Shown piece after piece: positions 12,101 to 22,920 of a stretch of 64,000 nucleotides of DNA (the first letter of the stretch is position 1; each line of letters opens with the position of its first letter). Origin of the DNA: Cynocephalus volans. Lineage: Eukaryota; Chordata; Mammalia; Dermoptera; Cynocephalidae. Where the stretch lies: positions 156,413,490 to 156,477,489 of the forward strand of contig NC_084462.1 of the NCBI RefSeq assembly GCF_027409185.1, given 5' to 3'. Below the pieces are notes generated by a model. The model was not told the origin of the DNA. It was given only the letters and a program-made list of their open reading frames with translations, and did no database searches. Position numbers and translations under genes: made by a program.

Positions 12101-15100
12101 GAACTCTTCTTTGCTCAACTGAAAGCATTTTTAAGATGTTTCTTTTTTTTAAATTGCTTTTTTATTTTGTTAATATTATTTTTTACATTCTAGGATGATG
12201 TTGTGGAGCAGTTGAGAGGAGGGGAGAGGGGAAAGGGGAAGATAATGTGATGGAAGAAGGAGGGAGGAGGGGTGGGATTGAGGCCTGTAGCAGCCCCCTC
12301 ATTCCCACAGGGGAGACCAGGGGGCTTACAGCAGTGGCTTGGTCATTGCCGGGGTGGGTGCACATGTCAGGGGTGTGTGGCAAATGCCCTCGCCCCCCAC
12401 TACCCCAGCTCCAGAACCTGGGGCCCTTCTTGCTGTGGCTTGGTGGTCATTGCTGGGCTGGTTGCACATGTCGTGGGGCACAGCCGAGGCCCTTGGCATC
12501 CCCTGCCCTGGCTTGGGAGAGTCCGTGGAGCTTCCTGCAGTGGCTTGGTAGTCGTAGCTGGGCTGGCTGTGCGTGTTGGGAAGTGTGTCCGAGGCCCTCA
12601 GTCTCCCACCGCCCTGGCTCGGGAGAGCCTGAGGTGCTTACTGCAGTGGCTTGGTGGTTGCCACTGGGCCAGTTAGGGGTGTTGGGGGTGTGGCCAAAGC
12701 CCTTGGCTCCCCACCACCCTAGCTCGGGAGGGCCTGGGATGCATCCTGCAGTGGCTCAGTGGTCATCACTGGGGTGGTTGCGTGTGTTGGGGGTGTGTGG
12801 CCAAGGCCTTCATCCCCCACCTCAGGACTGGTTGTGGATGTCAAGGGGCATTGCTGAGGTCCCTTGCCCTCCCACCTTTCTGGGGCTTGGTAGCCCAGGG
12901 GTCTTCCAGTCCTTCTAGGTATTATAGGTGTTCTTTGGTGAAATGAGACCTTTACTAGTTAATACCAAACTTTGTCTCTGGTTGTGGGTACTTTGTTTTT
13001 TCTTTCAGTTCTGTGTTGGATTACTTGCTGTTCCCCCCACTTAAACTCTGTGCTGGAACTAATTTTTTGTCCTTTGCTTACTTCTACAATGGGGGAACTT
13101 CCTGTGGGGACCAGTACTTGAGCTCTGTGGTTTAGCTAAATTGCTGCTTTGCTGCTGATTCCCTAGGGAAGGATTTTTGTGCAGCTCAGGTTTTAATGGT
13201 TGACTGTATAGTTATTTTCAGGTCTAGTGAAATCTGGTGCACCTGGGTTGTGTAGACACTCTGGTTTGGGCCAGTGTCTTTTCATCAAACTGCACCCCAA
13301 GCAATTCTATATTCCTGACCAGTCTCCCCTGAGTGGTCCTATGCTGATTGAGGTGCAAATCAGGTGCCCTTGCTATGCCCCACTCTTCTCCCGGTGGGCC
13401 TGTCTCCCCCACCTCCCATGCTGCAAACACTTCCCATGGGTTGGGCCATGTGCCAGTCCCTTGCAATGACTTGCTGGCCTCTGAGTGGCTCCTTTTCTTC
13501 ATTTGTGTGGCTCCTCGCTCCTATGTGGGTCCACGGGAACTCTGTTAGTGGTCTTGCTGGTCTGGGGGCCACCAAGGCCCTCTTTTCCCCTGCTGCCTCC
13601 AAGCAACTTCATCTAAAGGGCACAGATCCTGCTTTTGCCAGCTCCTGCTCCATGGGCTCAGCAGCTTCAGCCTGGAAATGGCTGGATTCAAAATGGTCAG
13701 AGTGGTTCTTTCTTTCTCTCATCGTGGCTTCTCCCACCTTCATTCACTCCATAGGTCTCTCCTCCTCTTCCCCTGAGCTCTAGCAGCCCCAGGTTGGATG
13801 TCGTTGCTTTCTTATAGTTGTAAATTGGTTGATTTGTGGGAGAGAGTGATGCTGGGGACTGTCTATTCTGCCATCTTGACTGACAGTTTCTAAAATATCT
13901 CTAGAACCATTAGAGGCTGGATGCTGGGAATGGGAACCTGAGTGTCCTGGGGTCAGAAAAACCTAGGTCCAGCCCCCTCTTGAAAGGGCTAGTATCTCAT
14001 ATGCACAGAGGTGGTAGGCCACCGTGGCTAAGTGTTCCAGTTTTGGAGTTTGACAGGTCTTAGTTCAAATCTTAGCTCTGTACTTAATATGTGCCTTGTG
14101 ACCTGGGCTAATAGGTTAATCTCATTGTGCTTTAGTTTCTTTGTCTGTAAAATGAAGAAGACTGATTCCTAACCTTACCGGTGAACTGTGAGAGTTAAAT
14201 GAGATAATGATGTAAAATCTTAGGCATCGTGCCTGGCTCATAGTAATCACTCAAAATTATATGACTATTATCTTTCCGTTCCTCTGGTATTGATAACTCA
14301 AAAAACCTAAGAGTGAAATATTTGGACATTCATATTTCAATTTCCCCATCTGGGAAATGGGAATAATGTTAAATAAGATAGAAGAGTTGCCATAATGATT
14401 ACATTTTATTTATTATTTATTTTTTATTTTTTTAAAAGATGACCAGTAAGGGTATCTTAACCCTTGACCTGGTGTTGTCAGCACCACGCTCTCCCAAGTG
14501 AGCTAACTGGCCATCCCTACATAAGGATCCGAACCCGTGGCCTTGGTGTTATCAGCACCACACTCTGCCAAGTGAGCCATGGGCCGGCCCTATGATTACA
14601 TTTAAAAAAAAAAATCTGCCTAAAAGTGGTTCTAAGGACAGAATTTGGTTCATCCTTGTCACTCCAGCATCGTGTCATGCACACTCATCCAAGGTTTTAT
14701 TGTTGGGAGGAGCAACTATTCTAGGATTTCCTCCCAGGCCATCTTCTTATAGGCCATCTGTCCTGATACTTTCTGAATATTGGCTCTAATGAGCCTGAGT
14801 TACTTGCCTTTGCCCCTTCACACCATGGTGACTGCTCTCTGTCCCATGTCTTGTCCCATTGCTGGGTTGTCTTTGGGGCTGTGATTTCCACAGGGGGAAG
14901 AAGTGAATGCTGGAAGAATCGGCCTGACCATCATCATTGCAGGAATGCTCGGTGCTATGATCTCAGGCATCTGGCTCGATAGGTCCAAAACCTACAAGTA
15001 AGTGATACTTCCTCTAAGAATTAGAGACCCATTTTTTGAGGTGACATATTCATTAGCCATGTGGCTCCAAAGCTTTGGGTGTGGCAGCTGGGTGTCTGAG

Positions 15101-18100
15101 TGGTCAAGCAGGCAGTTCAAATTTATCTTCTCTGGGGCTCAATTTCCTCATTTATAAAATGAGGGACACTATAAAATGAGGGAGCCCTGTGGGGATCTTA
15201 GGAAGATTAGAAATAGTGGACATGAAGGCCTAGCACAGTCCTTTTCCCCATTCCCATTCTCAAGTAGCTTTGTGGAAGAGCAGATGAGACAGAAATGAAA
15301 ATGATTGAGAAGAAAATCTCAGTAGTTGCAAAGTATGTGGAAACCCCAAAGAGTGGAGATGAGGTGATTTTACTACCCTGTTCCCATGGCTCCTTGTGTA
15401 CCCCATGGGGTTAACCAAGGTGGTTTGAACCTGAAAACCAATGCATTTCTAAGAGCCCAGAGCTGTGTTAAAAGGCTTTAGTATATGCTGGACTAATCTA
15501 GGATGCTTATTAAAAATATGGAATTCTGGGCCCTGTCCCCACCTCCAATTCTACTGAATGGGATGCCAATTCAGTAGAGGAATCTGCATTTGTAAGAAGC
15601 AACCTGGGTGCCTCAATTCAGTAGCCAGCCTTGGAGAAAATGCTCTGGAGAACAGAGGCCCAACATCCTCCCCTTCTTGTTATGACTATCCAGTACTCCC
15701 CACACATTGGGTGCTCAGTTAACACTGGCTGGTGGGGCAGCTGCCAGGGTTGTTCTGTGCTGGGGAAGGGTGGCATTCCAGGCTGCTTTGTCAAGGCCTC
15801 CAAAGTTCCCAGTGTCTGGAGGCGACAGACAGTGGCAGACCTGTTCTCTGCTACACAGACACGCTTCTGTGAGGCTCTGTTCGGGCCAGGTCTCACTCTG
15901 GCTGCCTTAGTCTAAAGTCTATTGAGACCATCCGCAGGGATGTGGCTGCCTCGCATACCATGATGGGGAGTCTGTCTTGGCATGATTGCTGCTGGTAGAG
16001 CTTGGCTGCCGTCTTGTCTCCACCATCTGTTAGTTGCTTGCTTAGGCCAGACACGAGAGCAGTGAGGACTGGCCACCCCCAAACCAGTGAACAGCTGTAT
16101 CCCTTTTTCCAGAGCTTGCCCTGCGGCAGGAGAAGAGAGGGATTTGAATGTCGGCTGGGCTGGGATGTGGGCAGCCAGATGAATCAGATGAATTAGAAAA
16201 TATAATGAAAGGACTGGGGAGGACACTTCCTCAACCTTCTTCAGAACCTAGATGTCACCAGTTCCTAAAGCCACTTGATGTCTAAAGCCAGCATGAGACA
16301 TTCTCCTTGTACCACTACCCAGGCAGAGAAAGGATCTCAGTGGGAAGAGAAAGCTCTGTGGTCCCCTCATTTTGGTGCCAGTTCTCTTCTCTCTATGGCT
16401 CCTAGATTTTTACAGTTTGGTTTGGAGGCTGGAAATTGGGTGGCGAGATCTGTTTACGTCAGGCTGGGACTACAAATAGTTTTTCTGAACTGGTCAATGG
16501 TTTAAGATGAAGCCAGGGTAAAACAAATATGGCAAAAAAAGCTCAGTATCTGAGGCTGGCCAGTTAGCTCAGTTGGTTAGAGCGTGGTGCTGGTAACACC
16601 AAGGTCCAGGGTTCAATCCCTGTACCAGCCAGCCTCAAAAAAAACCAAAACAAAATGAAAAGTTCAGTATCTAGTGAGCTTATGGGATCACTGAGAAAAA
16701 CTAGTATCTGTGAAGCTGTTTTCTGCAGGGTGGGAGGAAATGGTCTAGAAAGGAGGAGGAAGCTCCTCTACCCTCAGCAGCTGCTTTGAAGCACCAGGTG
16801 GGAGCAGCGTCCTTTGGAGGCTCTGGCCTTGAGCCTTTCCAAAAATGCAGCCACATAATGTATGTTGTTCCTATGTGCAGTAGTAGAAAGAGCACAGGTT
16901 TCAAACTTAGCTCTGGGTTTAAATCTCAACTCTGCACTTACTCAGCTGGTGACTGGGAATAAGTAACTTAACTGGCCTGAGCCTCAGTTTTCCACATTGG
17001 TAAAATCAGGGATAGTCATACATTTCTCGCAGGAGTTTCATAAGTGTTGAGTTGAAATAATAAATGCATGTAAAGTCTTAACAACATTTGACACCAAATA
17101 ATTAGGGTATTAGTTTGATATAACCCTAATGTGCCTGCTGGCACCCCCACAGTGTTTCTGGCTTTTAGGGAGTTGTTTGAAGGCTTTAAGCTTTCATCGT
17201 CTGTGTCTGGTATGCCTGGCAGGAGGGCAGAAGGATGTGCAGAGCCCATGCCTTGCAGTAGGTAGCACAAGAGAAGAATGCAGGTCTAATTGCAGGAGTC
17301 AGGGCCACGGCAGTGTCCTGGGTGGGTGACATAGGAAGGAAAAGAAGTGTGTAGGGAGCACAATAGGGTGAGCCTCAAATAGAAACTAGGACTTGTAGAT
17401 CGTACTTCTGAGGGGACTGACAAAGAAATGTTAACAGAGAATCAGTGGAGGTTTCTCACTTTGGCTTTGGAGTTAAGACTTAGTTCAGGGCTAGAGAATG
17501 TCCTCTCTAAGGTTCCCACTGTCTGGAGCAAAGTAGTTCAGATACAACAACAAAAGGTGTGCCGGGCCTGTGCAATTACAGAGAAGCATCTAAAAGTTAG
17601 ATCACTCCCCAGCATTGTCATGGGGTCTTGATACAATGCAAACAAGCAGAACTGGGTGGCTTCTGGGGTAGTCCATAAATGTCACTGCTACCCAACCATG
17701 CTGTTAGTCCTGTTGTTTGTGCTTTTTTTTTTTTTTCTGGTGAGGTATGGGGGAAGGAAAGGACTGTGCCCTTCTTGCCTGTGGATAGGACATGACAAGT
17801 CAAGGGGCAGCTTCATATTGTTGAGATGGTCCTACAGGAAGAGAATATACACACAGCAAGATGACTTCATACTTTCCTAGTCTTATTCTTTGTAGCATTA
17901 ATCATGATGTCATTAAATAATTGTGTGATCATTGGTTCAGTGTCCATCACCTTCATGGACAGAAAGTTCTATGACAGCAGGTGTCCCAGCACACAGCAGA
18001 GAGTGTGACATACAGCAGGGACCCAATAGATACTTGTGGAATGAATGAATGAGTGAATGATGGATCCTGTTAAAGTCAGAAGTGTATGACTCAACTTCTT

Positions 18101-21100
18101 CGCCTCTACTTATAGGGAGACAACCCTGGCAGTGTATATCATGACTCTGGTGGGCATGGTGGTGTACACATTCACTTTGAACCTGGGACACCTGTGGGTA
18201 GTGTTCATCACTGCTGGCACAATGGGGTAAGTTTCACCTCTGACCTGTTTAATTGGAAGAGACCATCTCATGGCTCCTAAAGCTGCCAGTATCCTAGGAT
18301 GCAATGCTGATGATCCCTTTGCTGCCTTCTCACTGACTCAGGAGACGTGGAAGTAATTCTTGTAGCACTTCAAAAGGCAGCGGGGGTTGTCCATGCTATT
18401 GGGATGGAGTGTAGCATGGAGTATGCCCTTCAAGCCATTTGGGGATAGGAAATATTTAGAGCCTTGTTTAGCTTTGCTTGGAACAATATGGGGTCATAGA
18501 AAGTACATAGGGCTTGGAATCAGAAACTCTGGGTCCTGGTCTCAGTTCTTCTGCTGACTATCTGTTAGACCATAGGCATGTCACTTAACTGCCCTGAGCC
18601 TCTGTTTCCTCATCTGTAAATGAAGGTAAGAGTGGCCTGCCTCATAGAGTTGTTGGAAGGATTGCAAAAGATAATAGATGTGAAAGCAGCAAGAAGTGTG
18701 GTGCAGATGTGAAAAATTAGAATTGGAATTTTCTAGACCTGTTGCATCAAAAAACATAAGAAACAATAACCCTTTCACAGGGGTCTCTACTCAGCTCCAC
18801 CTCTGTTATTTTGTTGAGTGTATACGTATCAATGTGAGAATGTGTGTATGTGTGTGAGAGAGCGAGAGAGTGAGAGACCTCTAGCGCTCAGTCCTTCCCT
18901 CTGGAGGGAGAGAAGGTGGACTCTGAGCTCCTCCCTGCTGGTCCCAAAGAGCCATGGAAGGGCTGCTATGTATCCAAGAACTTCCCACTCCCAGCACAGT
19001 GCCTTTGTGCCCCTGACACAGAGTCTCCACCTGAGGGTTGAACACACCAGGCATCCTGGCCCCTTCTGTAATTGCTGACCCTGCCTGTCATTGATGGCTG
19101 GATGGAGAATCAGCAAGGGACCCCAGAGGCCCAATGAGCATGAGGTCTATGTAGGAATTTCTTCCTGGCCTGCAGGGGTCTTCCTTTCCTTGGTATGACA
19201 ACGTAGGGATGCTCAGATCGTCCAAGGGCCTGGCACTTCTTGATGGGAAGAAAAAAAACAGGAAAGGGAGTTCTAAGAGAGGAGGTAGGCTCCCCGTCCA
19301 TGTTTTGGAAATTCTTCATCACTTGTTTCTCTGATCTGGACCTCAGCTTCTTTATGACTGGCTATCTCCCACTGGGATTCGAGTTTGCTGTGGAACTCAC
19401 GTACCCAGAATCTGAAGGCATGTCATCTGGCCTCCTCAACGTGTCTGCACAGGTAGAGCTCTTATTTTCATTGTTCCCTGCCTGACTAGGCGGGCACTGC
19501 ATGATGGCAGCTCAGTTCTCCCCATGGGTTAGTTGATTGGGCCCTTGTTTCCAGTCTTCTTTATGCCTTTCCAGGTATTTGGGATCATCTTCACCATCTC
19601 CCAGGGCCAGATTATTGACAACTATGGAACCATGCCTGGGAACATCTTCCTGTGTGTCTTCCTCACCCTTGGAGCAGCTCTCACTGGTGAGTTGGGGCCT
19701 GAGGTCAAGATGAGGCACAGGCTGTCTATGGGCAAGGCTGTTGGCAATTGGGACCCCAGTGTCTTGACTGATTGAACAGATAGGGAGTACACTACAGGAA
19801 AATAAATGGGAGGGCTTGTTAGGAAATGTTTAGGAGGCAGTAACATGTTTTGGTAGAATGAACATGGGCTTTGGAGCCAGAAGACCCATGTTTGAATTCC
19901 AGACTGACATTGACTTCCATAACCATTGACCTGGGGCAAATGAACCAACCTCTGGGAGCCTGAGTTTTCTAATCTGTAAAATGGGAACTGTTGTGATTAG
20001 AGCAATGTGCGCCAAGTCCCTGTCAAATATAAGTGATCTGTAAGTGTCTTCTTTGGTCAGGGATAGCAGTGACCCCTGGGCTTTATCAAGTTGGCTGATG
20101 GTGCCTCAGCTCCCTTTACTATCTGAAGTAGGTATGGGATACCTGCAACTGTTAGAAAAATGAGGGCTTCCTCTCCTGCATGAACCTGACCACTGATCTT
20201 CTTGATGACTCTGTCTTTGTCATTCTTCCTTCTTGATCTTTCAACCTCAGCATTCATTAGGGCAGATCTCCGGAGGCAGAAAGCAAACAAAGAAACTCCT
20301 GAGAATGTGAGTACATGGGAGCTTGGTGTGGCTGAGATCTGGGTTCAGGGCTTTTGATGAAGATGTGGTAACATAGGTGGGGGCGGGGAGAACTCCTAGA
20401 GGGGACTGGACTGGTGGTGGCTGTGAGACCAGCTCACCTCTCACAAACATGGCATCCCAAGGGTTTCCTCAGTGGGTGTTTCAGAATTGCTTTTTACTAC
20501 TCTTTCTCAGGTTCTTCTCCAGCTTCTTACCCTTCCCCTGGCTCCCTTGCTCTGGTCCCCAAAGCATGTCAGTGTTGTCACAGCCTGCTGAGCAGTGCCC
20601 ACCCCTTGGATCTTGAGCCGAGACTGGCTCTACTGTCTTCAGCCTGGGGTCAGTGGCTGGGGAGGAGAGGTGGGAGCCTGGCTCAACCACTCTGTCATGG
20701 CAGTGGTAGCCATAAGGCAGTGGCTCTCCTGGCATGTGACAGCCCCTTAGGCAAGGCCATGGGAATGGAGAACAATAGATTGCCTGTAGGGATCTAAAAG
20801 CATAAGTCAGGACATAGGAGCTAATGGTCGTAGAAGAAGAAAGGACCAGAAGTATAATCTAGAACAGAAAAGTGTTTTTCATCTAATCAGCTGGGAACCA
20901 GTTTAACCAAAATGTTAGGTATCAAATCCAAGTGAGGATGAAAGGAATTTCAAATCTGAAAAGTAGTAAAAGTAGGATTTTTCTTAAAAAAAAAAAACAA
21001 AAGCAAAACCAAAACTTATTATAGAGGTAATACATGTTCTTTGTAGAAAAACTAAAATACAGAAAAGTATACAAAATTAAAGTATCATCCTGTAATTCCA

Positions 21101-22773
21101 TCATCTAGAGATTAGATGCTGTTATTTTTTGCATGTCTATGTCTACATATGTGTGTGCGTGTGTCTGTGTATAGAAGGGTACTTCAAAAAGTTTGTGGAA
21201 AAATAGAATTAAAAGATAATATAAATCTTTCCATGAACTTTTAAATTTTGTTTCTGGCAGGTGCGGGGATCTGAATTCTTGACCGTGGTGTTATAACACT
21301 GCCCTCTAACCAACTGAGTTAACCGGCCAGCCCACCATGAACTTTCTGAAGTACCCTCAAATATATATATCTTTTTAAAAACAAAAATAGAGTCCTATTG
21401 TATCTGGTTTTTTTTGCTTATTGCAAACACTTTATCAGGCTATTAGTCTTTTACAATATGCTTTTAATGACTGCATTGTGTTTCAATATATGAATAAGCC
21501 ATGATTTAACAATTTTCCTGTCTATGGATATTAAGGTTGTTTCAATTTATAAACAATATTGTGGTTGACATGTTGAAAGCTGAGTCTTTGTGCATGTTCT
21601 TAAGTACAGTATTTCCTTGAGAAATGAATCATTTGTCATGTACATTTTTAAGACTTTGATATATGTTGCTAAACTGTCCTCGAGAAAGATACCATCAATA
21701 CCACCAATTTATTGTGCTATAGCAGTGTATAAGAGTGCCAAAACTGAGTATTTATCATTTTGAAAAATCTTTGCCAATTTTTTAAGGCAAAAATGGTTAT
21801 CTGCTAGAGATTTTTTTTAGTGTTTTAAGGATATGTATTGGCAGATAGATGATAATCTTTAGTTCTTTATTGTTTGTCTCCTGGTATCATGTGCTAGAGT
21901 TGGCAGGCAGCTCCAGGTAGTGTGTGGAAGAGGGAACCTAGAACACAAATTTCACTGCATAGATAGAGAAGGCCTTAAAGCAGGAATGAACTTCTCTAGA
22001 CTTGCCTGAGGACAGTGGCATGGCTACTGTGGACATGGGCTTTCACCTGTGCTATGTACAAGGAGACAATAATTGGGTACACTTTGGTGAATATGTATAT
22101 ATTCCACACTATCTCATTCTTCTACAACCTCATGTCTACATATATATATATTTCCACCTTGTTTAATATTCCAGTTGTTCCAATATTTCATGATTCTTGC
22201 AGCCAGATCCTTGTGCACATAGACCAGTTGTTAATCAAGGCTGTAGTTGTTGACTTGGTCTCCTTGAGTATGGGGTATAGGAAATAGCAATGAGTAGGAA
22301 TAGAAGCCTTAAGTTCCAGTAATGGTGCTCAACTATCTTCTCCCTTGTTAACTCCCTATGCTTCTCTGGACCTCACTAGCAGCTTGGCATTATCTGAGGT
22401 CAGTCATGCTGGGGCTGATACTAGCAAGGAAGCCAGGACTGGCACAGAGCAGCTCTCCTCTGGAACCCTGTCATTACGCACCGCATGACGCTCAGTGTAA
22501 CTCAGAGAACTGCAGACAAATTCATTGTCAGAGCCAGGTGAAGAAAGGGCATTCAGGAGATCTGGCCAGATCTGCTCTTTCTAATAAGTGAGATATATAG
22601 TTTAGGTAAAAAGAGAGAACTTCTGGGACAGGGGTGAAGACTGACCTTGATGATGAAAATCTTGTTGGTTTGGGTTTCCGTTTTTCTTCCAGCACATAGA
22701 CAGCAGCTGTACTTCCTTCCCTACTAAGCTGTGTTTCTGATTGTGATTTCAAGGTGATGGCTTTGAAGGAGGC

Positions 22774-22836
<63 letters not shown>

Positions 22837-22885
22837 TGTGTGTGAGATGGCTTTGGAGGAGGCAGGTGTGTGCATGGGTGTGCGT

Positions 22886-22920
<35 letters not shown>

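Larger units (their letters stand above)
11602..14893 (+). other. FLVCR2: FLVCR2 intron (likely intron 4)
   Basis: The content is mainly repeats: a MIR-like stretch (about 11675-11880), a mariner MITE (11916-12013), the 1.7-kb L1/VNTR composite (about 12150-13895), a MIR (14020-14265) and a dimeric SINE (14407-14591). No coding exon is apparent. Confidence 0.7.
14998..18115 (+). other. FLVCR2: FLVCR2 intron (likely intron 5)
   Basis: This stretch holds a MER5-like fragment (about 15480-15620), a monomeric tRNA-like SINE (16552-16656) and a MIR (16878-17010). The remainder, including 15620-16530 and 17020-18100, has no feature I recognise apart from a poly-T run near 17727. Confidence 0.65.

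Noticed and set aside
12247-12918. A 223-codon open frame that looks like a repeat protein
   Set aside because: It follows the 105-bp tandem repeat, whose length is a multiple of three, so one frame stays open by chance. It has no conserved domain, sits in a mobile element inside an intron, and other frames in the same DNA are also open.
16552-16656. A tRNA-Ile gene
   Set aside because: The sequence is tRNA-like but is followed by an A-rich tail and flanked by a 16-bp duplication, so it is a retrotransposed SINE. The same test rejects the other tRNA-like stretches at 493, 14407, 27620 and elsewhere.
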